DNA of 52,018 nucleotides. It comes from Acholeplasma sp. CAG:878. Its GTDB lineage: Bacteria; Bacillota_I; Bacilli_A; RF39; UBA660. Below, piece by piece: positions 26,315 through 34,468 of the stretch. The notes beneath the pieces are model-generated. The model searched no databases and had not been told where the DNA came from. It worked only from the letters and a program-made list of their open reading frames with translations. The translations under genes were made by a program, and so were the position numbers. Within the stretch, counting starts at the first letter, position 1; each line of letters begins with the position of its first letter. Where the stretch lies: positions 1-52,018 of the forward strand of contig HF989912.1 in assembly GCA_000432255.1 (NCBI GenBank), read 5' to 3'.

Positions 26315-26384
26315 TTGCATCAAATATATTGTTAATTGCATCATTTTGTGATAAAATGGTGCAAATGAAAGGAGAATGATGCAA
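26315..26384 (+). promoter_or_regulatory. fic promoter with four TTGCATCA-type boxes at two-turn spacing
   Basis: Promoter TTGTTA (26329-26334), 17-base spacer, TAAAAT (26352-26357). Four 8-base boxes cover it: TTGCATCA at 26315-26322 and 26336-26343, then the inverse TGGTGCAA at 26357-26364 and TGATGCAA at 26377-26384. Start-to-start distances are 21, 21 and 20 bases, about two helical turns, with the outer pairs facing each other. They span from upstream of -35 to the bases just before the fic start codon. This is the layout of a repressor array; the Fic protein has a C-terminal winged helix and may itself be the binder. Confidence 0.65.
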
Positions 26385-26385
26385 T

Positions 26386-27438
26386 TTGAGAAAATTTAAT
26401 TTAATGGAAGAATATAGTAGTATTATATCTAATAGTAATATTATTAATTTGATAAGTAAAATTCACGAGTATAAAGGAAAACAATCATATTTATTAGATA
26501 CTAAAAAAGATACATTAGAAACTTTATTAAAAGTTGCTAGAATTCAAAGTACTTCTTCATCAAATAAAATAGAAGGTATTTATACTACTGATAAAAGAAT
26601 TAATGAAATAGTAAATCAAAAAGTAGAACCTAAAAACAGAAACGAAGAAGAAATTGCTGGTTATAGAGATGTATTAACATTAATACACGAAAATTATAAT
26701 TTTATTGATATTAATCAAAATACAATCTTACAATTACATAGAGATTTATATAAATACACCGGTTATAGTTATGGAGGTAAATTTAAAAATTCTCAAAATT
26801 TTATTGAAGAAGAAAATGAAATTGGAAAAAAGAAAATAAGGTTTACACCACTATCTCCTATTGAAACACCAATTGCAATTGAAGATTTATGTAAAAATTA
26901 TAATAACTTAGTTAATAATGAATTGTGTGATTTACTAGTTTTAATTCCTATATTTATATTGGATTTTTTATCAATACATCCCTTTAATGATGGTAATGGT
27001 AGAATGAGTAGATTACTTACTTTACTATTATTATATAAAGCAAACTATATGGTAGGAAAATATATTAGTATTGAAAAAATTATAGAAGAAACAAAAGATA
27101 GTTATTATGATGCATTAGAAAAAAGTTCTATAAATTGGTATAATAACGAAAATGATTATTCTTATTTTGTAGAATATTATTTAGGAATAATATTAAATGC
27201 TTATAAAGAATTTGATTCTAGAATAAGTATTATTGAAAATAAAAAAATAACTGCTTATGATAGAATTATAGATATATTTAAAAATAATATTATTCCAATA
27301 GATAAAGCCTTTGTTACAAATAAATGTCCTGATTTAAGTGAAACTACAATCGAAAGAATTTTAAATAAATTACTTAAAGAAGATAACATCGTTAAAATAT
27401 CTGGTGGAAGATATACAAAATACAAATGGAATAATTAA
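26386..27438 (+). CDS. Fic-domain protein (AMP/nucleotidyl transferase) with N-terminal inhibitory helix and C-terminal winged helix
   Basis: Fic enzymes transfer AMP or related groups to protein hydroxyls. The active-site motif HPFNDGNGRMSR is complete at about residues 198-209. An inhibitory motif of the S-x-x-x-E-G type (SNKIEG, residues 59-64) lies N-terminal, so this is a class II, self-inhibited Fic protein. Residues ~285-350 look like a winged helix (KAFVTNKCPDLSETTIERIL, GGRYTKYKW). Start TTG 26386 is uncertain: GGAG is 11 bases upstream and ATG 26404 is an alternative; a 7-codon frame (26376-26399) overlaps the start. It sits alone among relics in an accessory region, upstream of recA. 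Confidence 0.88.
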   Translation: MRKFNLMEEYSSIISNSNIINLISKIHEYKGKQSYLLDTKKDTLETLLKVARIQSTSSSNKIEGIYTTDKRINEIVNQKVEPKNRNEEEIAGYRDVLTLIHENYNFIDINQNTILQLHRDLYKYTGYSYGGKFKNSQNFIEEENEIGKKKIRFTPLSPIETPIAIEDLCKNYNNLVNNELCDLLVLIPIFILDFLSIHPFNDGNGRMSRLLTLLLLYKANYMVGKYISIEKIIEETKDSYYDALEKSSINWYNNENDYSYFVEYYLGIILNAYKEFDSRISIIENKKITAYDRIIDIFKNNIIPIDKAFVTNKCPDLSETTIERILNKLLKEDNIVKISGGRYTKYKWNN

Positions 27439-27477
27439 TTAAATTATTTAAAATTTACAAATAGTTAGAATTATGAG

Positions 27478-27505
27478 AGATATGTTTAATTGCATATCTT
27501 TTTTA
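27478..27505 (+). terminator. Terminator after fic
   Basis: AGATATG (27478-27484), 8-base loop, CATATCT (27493-27499), then TTTTT. Confidence 0.65.
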
Positions 27506-27602
27506 GATATAACAAAGATGGAGTTATGGTATGGAATGAAAAAAGATATGAAAGTGAAGAATATTTTGAAAAGAATCAAAAAAACGGAAGAATTGCTAAT
27601 TG
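27506..27602 (+). pseudogene. Gene relic downstream of fic
   Basis: One frame reads RYNKDGVMVWNEKRYESEEY then FEKNQKNGRIAN and stops at TGA 27600-27602; it looks like a real protein C-terminus but has no start or ribosome site and no recognised family. The 460-base gap 27439-27898 otherwise contains the fic terminator, a lipoprotein fragment and the recA promoter. Confidence 0.35.
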
Positions 27603-27737
27603 AATTTAGATAGTAGGTGTTAAGGTTAAAAATTGTTCATGACAAAAACTGTCAATGTTGGTGTTAAAACAATTGTGTATGTTCTTTGAAAATAGTAAAT
27701 AGTTGTAAATGTCAATATTTTTTGTAGGTTTTGGTAA

Positions 27738-27786
27738 AAATATGTATAACTATATTATCAATATTCCTAATCAAAATCTATTATCA
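27738..27786 (+). pseudogene. 49-base fragment of a third lipoprotein copy
   Basis: 27738-27786 aligns with 25905-25953 of copy B with 43 of 49 identical bases and codes NMYNYIINIPNQNLLS in place of NMYNYIINIPDQTLLS. No other part of the gene remains. It shows that the lipoprotein array once extended past the present fic locus. Confidence 0.7.
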
Positions 27787-27818
27787 TTAGCGTGATTTTA
27801 TTATAAACTTTTAAAATG

Positions 27819-27869
27819 CAAAAAAATGTTCGTTTTAGTATTGACTTTTGTTTTAAAATCATTTATAAT
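27819..27869 (+). promoter_or_regulatory. recA promoter with a degenerate LexA-type box
   Basis: TTGACT (27841-27846), 17-base spacer, TATAAT (27864-27869). Just upstream, CAAAAAAATGTTCG (27819-27832) matches 8 of 10 fixed positions of the Gram-positive LexA/DinR box CGAACnnnnGTTCG: its right half is perfect, its left half weak. Confidence 0.6.
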
Positions 27870-27898
27870 TAACTTGTAGGAATTATCAAGGAGGAAAT

Positions 27899-28918
27899 AT
27901 GACAAAAACAAATGATAAAACTTTAGACCAAGTTTTAGCGGATATAGAAAAACAATTTGGAAAAGGCTCTGTTATGAAACTTGGTGACAATGAAAAAAGA
28001 GAAATTGATGTTATTCCAAGTGGCTCTATTTCCCTAGATTTAGCATTAGGAATTGGTGGATATCCAAAAGGAAGAATTATAGAAATATATGGACCTGAAT
28101 CAAGTGGTAAAACTACTTTTGCTCTTCATGCTATAGCGGAGGCACAAAAATTAGGAGGTAGAGTAGCGTTTATTGATGCTGAAAATTCATTAGACCCACA
28201 ATATGCTAAAAGTTTAGGTGTTAATATTGATGAATTATTATTATCACAACCAGATAATGGAGAACAAGCATTAGAAATTTGTGAAGCATTAGTTAGAAGT
28301 GGAGCGATTAGTGTAATCGTTATCGATTCGGTAGCAGCCTTAGTACCTCAAGCTGAAATTGAAGGCGAAATGGGTGATTCTCATGTTGGGTTACAAGCAA
28401 GACTAATGAGTCAAGCATTAAGAAAATTAGCCGGAATTATTAATAAAACTAATACAGTAGCTATATTTATTAATCAATTAAGAGAAAAAGTAGGAGTAGT
28501 ATTTGGAAATCCAGAAGTAACACCAGGTGGTAGGGCATTAAAATTTTATTCTTCTGTTAGACTAGAAATCAGAAGAGGAGAACAAATTAAACAAGGAAAC
28601 GATATTGCTGGTAACAAAACTAACATTAAAGTTGTAAAAAATAAAATGGCTCCTCCATTTAAAACATGTACTGTTGATATTATGTATGGCGAAGGTGTTT
28701 CACATGCAGGAGAGTTAGTTGATTTAGCAACAGAAATAGGAATTTTAGAAAAAAGTGGAGCATGGTATTCTTACAATGGTGAAAAAATAGGTCAAGGCAA
28801 AGAAAATGTTAAAGAATTACTTAAAAAGAATACAAAATTACAAGATGAAATAGAGAAAAAAGTTCGTGAACACTATGGATTAAAAGTTAATAAAGAAACT
28901 AAAAAGGAAGAAAAATAA
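27899..28918 (+). CDS. recA: Recombinase RecA
   Basis: Strand-exchange ATPase of homologous recombination and SOS induction. The 339-residue protein has Walker A GPESSGKTT, the MAW motif region, Walker B VIVIDSVAALVP, loop L1/L2 region FINQLREKVGV followed by GNPEVTPGGRALKFYSS, and the C-terminal domain. Start ATG is preceded by AAGGAGG. It is monocistronic: own promoter upstream, terminator at its stop. In Bacillus recA follows pgsA-cinA; here it sits between an accessory region and a herA-like gene. Confidence 0.98.
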   Translation: MTKTNDKTLDQVLADIEKQFGKGSVMKLGDNEKREIDVIPSGSISLDLALGIGGYPKGRIIEIYGPESSGKTTFALHAIAEAQKLGGRVAFIDAENSLDPQYAKSLGVNIDELLLSQPDNGEQALEICEALVRSGAISVIVIDSVAALVPQAEIEGEMGDSHVGLQARLMSQALRKLAGIINKTNTVAIFINQLREKVGVVFGNPEVTPGGRALKFYSSVRLEIRRGEQIKQGNDIAGNKTNIKVVKNKMAPPFKTCTVDIMYGEGVSHAGELVDLATEIGILEKSGAWYSYNGEKIGQGKENVKELLKKNTKLQDEIEKKVREHYGLKVNKETKKEEK

Positions 28919-28929
28919 TTCTTCCTTTT
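28902..28929. terminator. Bidirectional terminator between recA and herA-like gene
   Basis: AAAAGGAAGAA (28902-28912), 6-base loop, TTCTTCCTTTT (28919-28929); includes the recA stop region. Confidence 0.8.
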
Positions 28930-28930
28930 A

Positions 28931-30673
28931 TTATGACCAAACTCTTACAACGTCGCAGTTTCCACTTTCTGGTGTTGGATTTGGTAAATCCATTTTAACA
29001 ATAAGCGGGATTTTAAATGCTTTTCCAAAAGCCATACATGTACCAGGTTGTAATCCTTTTTGTTTTTCAATTATTTCTTCACTGATATTTGGTAACATTT
29101 TTTTAATATAGTCAACATCTAATGGGTGATTAATTTTAAATATCATAAAATTAGCCATTTGTGATATAACTGTATCTGATATTTCAACAGGTCTTTGTGA
29201 AATAAGGGTTAATAAAGTACCATATTTACGACCTTCCTTAGCAATTCTCTCAAATATGTTATATCCTAATAAATAATTATCATTATCCTTTTGAACGTAT
29301 CGGTGTGCTTCTTCTAAGAAGATATGAAATGGTATAGCTGCCCTATTAGGTAGATTTTTTGTAAAATTAAATAACATTTTTGAGTATAGTTTTACGACAA
29401 ATTTACCAAACCAATCATCTACTTCTTCTAAGTTGAAGTTAATAATTTGTGCTTTGCGATTATTTTTACTTATTAGTGAAGCTATATAATTTTCTTTTGT
29501 AATATAATTATTATATTTAAAATAATCATGGTAATAACTAGTAATTATTGAATGTAATCTAACTTTCATAACAACAGCATTAGCATACATTTTCTCATTG
29601 TGAATAACTCCTTCACTTATAAGAGTGAAGTTTAAGGCTTTTTCTAAATCTACTAATGTATAGAAACATTCTGGTAATTCTTCATATTCTTCTAGAGAAT
29701 CATCAATAAAACTACTTACATAATTTGAAAGTAATACACTTTCTGAAAAATTATCTTTGTTATCAATTAGAAAACATTCTCTAAATTTTCTGGTATAACC
29801 AATTCCTTGAACAGGAGCTTCCATATTAAATTGTGGCGTTGTACAAGAATTGAATATTCCAAAAACATCATTTCTTTTACTACTAGCGCTTTGGTTTGTA
29901 AATAATATGTTCATAATTGCTTTAGCAATTAAGTGGTTTTTATATCTTAAAGCAAGGTCATCATCAGATGCAAATATTTTAACTAATCTAGTCATTTGTT
30001 CAATTATTGGTAATTGTGAATGTTCAGTTGCTGACAATAGTATAGCAAGGTCATCGTTATCTAATAACCAAACTGGTATTCTAAGTAGTTCTCCATCAGT
30101 ATCTTTTTTGTTAGTTGTATAGTATTTAAATTGATAATTAGGATTTATACTACTAAAATTACTAAAAGCGTTGTGGTATTCACCATAAGCATCAAATAAC
30201 ATTATATTCGCCTTATATGGAACATAATTAGGATTAGAAAATATATTTTGAAGTAATCTTGCCACACCATAAGATTTACCGAAACCACTATTACCAAAAA
30301 TAGCCATATGATGTGAGAATAAATCATTGATATTAATTGAGATTGGATATTTATTATATAATGGACTTGTTCCTAGTTGAAAATTACCTTTGCCATTACT
30401 ACCCATTACAATTTTTAATTCATCGGAATTGATTAATCTAACTGTTGAGTTTAGTGAAGGTTTTCTTAAAATACCTCCTATAAACCGATTATCAGCTATT
30501 TCTCCTAAAAATCTAACTTTAATTAATTCTTTACTAATATCATCAACTTCAGCAAGTATTTTTTTGCTGGAATCTTCAATTATAACATGCATATTCATTA
30601 AGTCAGAAACATTTCCAGAAACATTAGAAATGTGAGCTGTATTGTTACTAATGTATATTATTTTTCCTAACAT
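28931..30673 (-). CDS. HerA-like hexameric DNA-translocating ATPase (DUF87, FtsK/HerA superfamily)
   Basis: Predicted DNA translocase of 580 residues. The N-terminal ~95 residues look like a HAS-barrel (IIYISNNTAHISNVSGNVSD, VRFLGEIADNRFIGG), then the ATPase with Walker A GNSGFGKSYG (about 131-140), LFDAYGEYHNAF, Walker B FHIFLEEAHRYVQ (about 450), the sensor region LTLISQRPVEIS, and the C-terminal HerA tail. HerA usually works with the nuclease NurA or, in defence islands, with Sir2 or DUF4297; no such partner is encoded here, the gene is alone and convergent to recA. A housekeeping role in repair or chromosome handling is more likely than defence. GAGGTGAATTT precedes the ATG. Confidence 0.85.
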   Translation of the reverse strand: MLGKIIYISNNTAHISNVSGNVSDLMNMHVIIEDSSKKILAEVDDISKELIKVRFLGEIADNRFIGGILRKPSLNSTVRLINSDELKIVMGSNGKGNFQLGTSPLYNKYPISININDLFSHHMAIFGNSGFGKSYGVARLLQNIFSNPNYVPYKANIMLFDAYGEYHNAFSNFSSINPNYQFKYYTTNKKDTDGELLRIPVWLLDNDDLAILLSATEHSQLPIIEQMTRLVKIFASDDDLALRYKNHLIAKAIMNILFTNQSASSKRNDVFGIFNSCTTPQFNMEAPVQGIGYTRKFRECFLIDNKDNFSESVLLSNYVSSFIDDSLEEYEELPECFYTLVDLEKALNFTLISEGVIHNEKMYANAVVMKVRLHSIITSYYHDYFKYNNYITKENYIASLISKNNRKAQIINFNLEEVDDWFGKFVVKLYSKMLFNFTKNLPNRAAIPFHIFLEEAHRYVQKDNDNYLLGYNIFERIAKEGRKYGTLLTLISQRPVEISDTVISQMANFMIFKINHPLDVDYIKKMLPNISEEIIEKQKGLQPGTCMAFGKAFKIPLIVKMDLPNPTPESGNCDVVRVWS

Positions 30674-30885
30674 AAATTCACCTCTTTATTCTAATTACCA
30701 TTTTACAATATTTTTTAATAAAATACTAGTTTTTATAATTATTTTTTTAAATATTATTTCAATAATTGAATTATTTATATAAATCCCATACCATTTTTGA
30801 TTTTAAAATAAATACTTGACTTATTAACTCTAAACCTTTAAAATATTATATAGGGGAAAATCCCTAAAAAGTGTGGAGGTAATAT

Positions 30886-32442
30886 ATGGAATTTAATATT
30901 ATTATGTTCTCCATTTTATTTATACTAGGACTTCTTGTCGGTTTAACCATTATGGTTATTATTAATTCTCTAAAAGAAACAAAAGCCTCTAAAAAAGCAG
31001 AAGCAATTTTAGAAAAGGCTCAAAAAGATGCTGAAAAAATTAAAAGAGATAATATTTTAGAAGCAAAAGAAGAATCACACAAGTTAAAAATCGAAACAGA
31101 AAAAGAAATAAAAGCTCGAAAAGTAGAAATAAGAGAATTAGAAGAACGCTTAAATACAAGGGAAAGTAATATTGATAAGCGTGATCAAACTTTAACTAAT
31201 CGTGAGCAGATGATTGAAGATAGAGAAAATAATTTAATAAATAAGCAAAGAGAAATCCAAAAAGAACAGGATAAAGTGGAGGAAATAAAAAAACAACAAG
31301 TTGACTTACTTGAAAAAATTGCAGGTTATTCAAAAAACGAAGCAAGAAATTTAGTTATGAAAAAAGTCGAAGACATGATGAATCTTGAGATTGCTGCATA
31401 CATCAAAGATAGAGAAACAGAAGCAAAGATGGAAGTTGATAAAAAAGCCAAAGGAATGCTTGTATCAGCTATGCAAAAATACGCTGGAGATGTTGCAGGA
31501 GATCAAACTGTCACAGTTGTCAATTTACCAAACGATGATATGAAAGGTCGCTTAATTGGTAGAGAAGGAAGAAATATAAGGTCAATTGAAGCAGTAACTG
31601 GCGTTGATTTAATTATTGATGATACACCAGAAGCAATAGTTTTATCAAGTTTTGACCCATATAGAAGAGAAATTGCAAGAGTTACAATCGAAAGTTTAAT
31701 TAAAGATGGAAGAATACATCCAGGTCGTATTGAAGAAATTTACGATAAAACAGCTAAAGATATGAAAAGCAAAGTTTTAGAATATGGACAAAGTGCTTTG
31801 TTTGAACTTGGAATTACGAAAATGGAACCAGAATTAGTTGAATTAGTGGGTAAGCTACACTTTAGAACTAGTTATGGACAAAATGCTTTAACTCATTCAA
31901 TTGAAGTTGGTCATTTAGCAGGAATAATGGCAGCTGAACTAGGTGAAAATCAATTGTTAGCTAAAAGAGCTGGATTATTACATGATATTGGTAAAGCAAT
32001 CGACCATGAAGTTGAGGGAAGTCATGTTGAATTAGGTTCTAATTTAGCAAACAAATACAAAGAAAATCAAGTTGTAATTAATGCAATTGAATCCCATCAC
32101 GGCGATAAGGAGGCAACAAGTGTTATATCTGTTTTAGTTGGAATCGCTGATGCTCTATCTGCTTCAAGACCAGGTGCTAGAAATGATTCATTAGAAAATT
32201 ATGTTCAAAGATTACAAGAACTTGAAAAAATCGGAAACGAAATGGAAGGCGTTGAAAAATCTTATGCAATGCAAGCTGGTCGTGAACTTAGAGTTATTGT
32301 AAAACCTGATAAGATTGATGATGCTGCAAGTTATAAAGTGGCAAGAGATATCAAAAACAAAATTGAAGAACAATTACAATATCCAGGAACTATTAAAGTA
32401 ATAGTAATTAGAGAAACAAGGGCTCAAGAAGAAGCAAAATAG
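30886..32442 (+). CDS. rny: Ribonuclease Y
   Basis: Membrane-tethered endoribonuclease that starts bulk mRNA decay. One N-terminal transmembrane helix (about 5-27), a long charged coiled coil (30-190), the KH domain with KGRLIGREGRNIRSIE, and the HD domain with the metal-binding pair in LLHDIGKAIDHEVEGSHVE. Length 518 is normal. GGAGGTAATAT precedes the ATG; the leader contains a small hairpin TAGGG/CCCTA at about 30852-30867. A TTGACT box (~30822) with a weak -10 supplies the promoter. The thrS T-box starts directly after the stop. Confidence 0.97.
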   Translation: MEFNIIMFSILFILGLLVGLTIMVIINSLKETKASKKAEAILEKAQKDAEKIKRDNILEAKEESHKLKIETEKEIKARKVEIRELEERLNTRESNIDKRDQTLTNREQMIEDRENNLINKQREIQKEQDKVEEIKKQQVDLLEKIAGYSKNEARNLVMKKVEDMMNLEIAAYIKDRETEAKMEVDKKAKGMLVSAMQKYAGDVAGDQTVTVVNLPNDDMKGRLIGREGRNIRSIEAVTGVDLIIDDTPEAIVLSSFDPYRREIARVTIESLIKDGRIHPGRIEEIYDKTAKDMKSKVLEYGQSALFELGITKMEPELVELVGKLHFRTSYGQNALTHSIEVGHLAGIMAAELGENQLLAKRAGLLHDIGKAIDHEVEGSHVELGSNLANKYKENQVVINAIESHHGDKEATSVISVLVGIADALSASRPGARNDSLENYVQRLQELEKIGNEMEGVEKSYAMQAGRELRVIVKPDKIDDAASYKVARDIKNKIEEQLQYPGTIKVIVIRETRAQEEAK

Positions 32443-32444
32443 TA

Positions 32445-32472
32445 TTGACATATTGTAAATTTGTGCTACAAT
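32445..32472 (+). promoter_or_regulatory. Promoter of the thrS T-box leader
   Basis: TTGACA (32445-32450), 16-base spacer, TACAAT (32467-32472), starting within a few bases of the rny stop. Confidence 0.75.
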
Positions 32473-32479
32473 GTATTAA

Positions 32480-32677
32480 AGGCAATGAAAAGGACATGAT
32501 TATTAAGTAGTGTTTAAAGCGAGTTAGGGATGGTGTAAGCCTAATAAATAACCTTAATTAATTACTACCTTGGAGCTGTATTTTTAAAAGAAATACCGGT
32601 AAAACCGTTATCTAAATTAAGTACTAATTAGGATGGTACCGCGTTTTTCGCTCCTTATATTTGAGGAGCTTTTTTAT
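32480..32677 (+). ncRNA. T-box riboswitch controlling thrS
   Basis: Senses uncharged tRNA-Thr and permits readthrough when Thr-tRNA is short. Visible parts: Stem I with AGCGAG and GATGGTGTAAGCC, a candidate specifier ACC (Thr) in the ACTACCTTGGAG stretch at about 32565-32575, and the antiterminator T-box sequence GGATGGTACCGCG at 32631-32643. The competing terminator is GCTCCT (32650-32655)/AGGAGC (32664-32669) plus a T run. Another ACC at about 32551 makes the specifier assignment provisional. Confidence 0.93.
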
Positions 32678-32693
32678 TTTAAGGAGGAAATTT

Positions 32694-34442
32694 ATGAAAA
32701 GTATTAAAGAAGATGCTAGATTAAGTGTAATTAACCATAGTTGTGCTCATTTACTCGCACAAGCAGTGAAACACTTATATAAAGATGCAAAATTTTGGGT
32801 AGGACCAGTTATTGATGAAGGATTTTATTATGATATTGATTTAGGTGATGAAGTAGTAAAAGAAGAAGATTTAGAAAAAATCGAAAAAGAAATGAAAAAA
32901 ATATCTAAAGATGGTAAAAGAATAGTAAGACATGAACTTACTAAAGAAGAAGCTATGGATATGTTTAAAGGTGACCCATACAAAATGGATTTAATAAGCA
33001 GAATGGATGAAGATAGTACAGTAATTAGTTGCTATACTCAAGGTGACTTTACTGACCTTTGTCGTGGACCTCATGTTGATACTGTAAAAGAATTAAAGTA
33101 TTTTAAATTGTTAAAAGTAAGTGGAGCCTATTGGAAAGGCGATTCTAAAAACAAAATGCTTCAAAGAATTTATGGTGTTTGTTTTGAAAATCAAGAAGAT
33201 TTAGATGCATATATGACTGAACTTTTGGAAGCAAAAGAAAGAGACCATAGAAAAATAGGAAAAGAATTATCAATATTCATGACTAGTGATTTGGTTGGTA
33301 AGGGTATGCCATTATGGCTTCCAAATGGAGCAATTATAAGAAAACAATTAGAAAACTATATTTATGAAAAAGAAAGAAAAATGGGTTATTTACATGTATA
33401 CACACCATGTGTAGGAACTACTGAATTATATAAAACAAGTGGACATTGGGATCACTATAAAGAAAATATGTTTCCTATGATGAAAGTTGATGATGAAGAA
33501 TTTGTTCTTCGTCCAATGAATTGCCCACACCATATGTTAATATATGGAAATGAACTTCATTCTTATAGAGATTTACCTATAAGAATTGGTGAATTTGCAA
33601 CTGATTTTAGATATGAAGCATCAGGTGCAGTAAAAGGATTAGAACGTGTTAGATGTATGTGTCAAAATGATGCTCACCTTTTTGTAACACCAGAGCAAAT
33701 CAAAGAAGAATTTAAAAAAGTAGTATCATTAATATTAGATGTATACAAAGACTTTGGATTTGAAAATTATAGTTTTAGATTATCTTTAAGAGATAAGGAC
33801 GATAAAGAAAAATATTTTGATGATGATGAGATGTGGAATACTGCTGAAGATAAATTAAGAGAAGTTTTAAATGAGTATGGTTGCCCTTATGAAGAAGCAA
33901 TTGGTGAAGCTGCTTTTTATGGACCAAAGTTAGATGTTGAGGTAAAACCAGCAGTAGGACCAGAAGTAACACTTTCAACTTGTCAATTAGACTTTCTTCT
34001 TCCAAAAAGATTTAATTTAACTTATATCGCTCAAGATGGAACTAAAAAAACACCTGTTGTAATCCATCGTGCTATATTTGGAACATTTGATAGATTTACA
34101 GCATTCTTAATGGAAGCAACAAAAGGAGTTTTCCCATTGTGGTTAAGCCCTGTTCAAGTAAACATATTACCAGTTAATAATGAATTTAATCTAGATTATG
34201 CTAATAAAGTAAAAGAAGCATTAAGTAATTTTAGAGTTAAAGTTGATAGCAGAGAAGAAAAAGTTGGTTATCGTATGCGTGAATCAGTTATAAATAAAAT
34301 TCCATATACAGTTATAATTGGTAACAAGGAACAAGAATCTAATACAATTAGTTATAGAAAACATGGTAGTAACGAAACTATTAATGTAACAATAGAAGAA
34401 TTTATTAGTAAGTTGACAAATGAAATTAAAAATTATAAGTAG
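32694..34442 (+). CDS. thrS: Threonine-tRNA ligase lacking the N-terminal TGS domain
   Basis: Charges tRNA-Thr. From ATG 32694 (AAGGAGGAAATTT ahead) the protein is 582 residues and begins directly in the editing domain: HSCAHLLAQAV (HxxxH) and DLCRGPHV (C and H ligands) of the Thr/Ala SAD domain, so post-transfer editing is retained. The class II catalytic core shows MNCPHHMLIY, RYEASGAVKGLERVR (motif 2) and LVNxH/VIHRAIFGTFDRF (motif 3), then the anticodon domain with NILPVNNEF. About 60 residues, the usual TGS domain (N1), are absent; the space between the T-box and the start cannot encode them. Regulation is by the T-box. Confidence 0.96.
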   Translation: MKSIKEDARLSVINHSCAHLLAQAVKHLYKDAKFWVGPVIDEGFYYDIDLGDEVVKEEDLEKIEKEMKKISKDGKRIVRHELTKEEAMDMFKGDPYKMDLISRMDEDSTVISCYTQGDFTDLCRGPHVDTVKELKYFKLLKVSGAYWKGDSKNKMLQRIYGVCFENQEDLDAYMTELLEAKERDHRKIGKELSIFMTSDLVGKGMPLWLPNGAIIRKQLENYIYEKERKMGYLHVYTPCVGTTELYKTSGHWDHYKENMFPMMKVDDEEFVLRPMNCPHHMLIYGNELHSYRDLPIRIGEFATDFRYEASGAVKGLERVRCMCQNDAHLFVTPEQIKEEFKKVVSLILDVYKDFGFENYSFRLSLRDKDDKEKYFDDDEMWNTAEDKLREVLNEYGCPYEEAIGEAAFYGPKLDVEVKPAVGPEVTLSTCQLDFLLPKRFNLTYIAQDGTKKTPVVIHRAIFGTFDRFTAFLMEATKGVFPLWLSPVQVNILPVNNEFNLDYANKVKEALSNFRVKVDSREEKVGYRMRESVINKIPYTVIIGNKEQESNTISYRKHGSNETINVTIEEFISKLTNEIKNYK

Positions 34443-34468
34443 AAAAGCGTTTATATTTAAACGCTTTT
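34443..34468. terminator. Bidirectional terminator after thrS
   Basis: AAAAGCGTTTA (34443-34453), loop, TAAACGCTTTT (34458-34468). Confidence 0.85.

Noticed and set aside
26376..26399. Seven-codon leader peptide before fic
   Set aside because: It starts at ATG right after the ribosome site but overlaps the fic start and an operator box; too short to support as a gene.
24150..27898. Integrated mobile element around fic and lipoproteins
   Set aside because: No integrase, transposase, att repeats or target-site duplication found; relics suggest past rearrangement only.
28931..30673. HerA-based antiphage defence operon
   Set aside because: No Sir2, DUF4297, nuclease or other effector partner next to it; neighbours are recA and rny.
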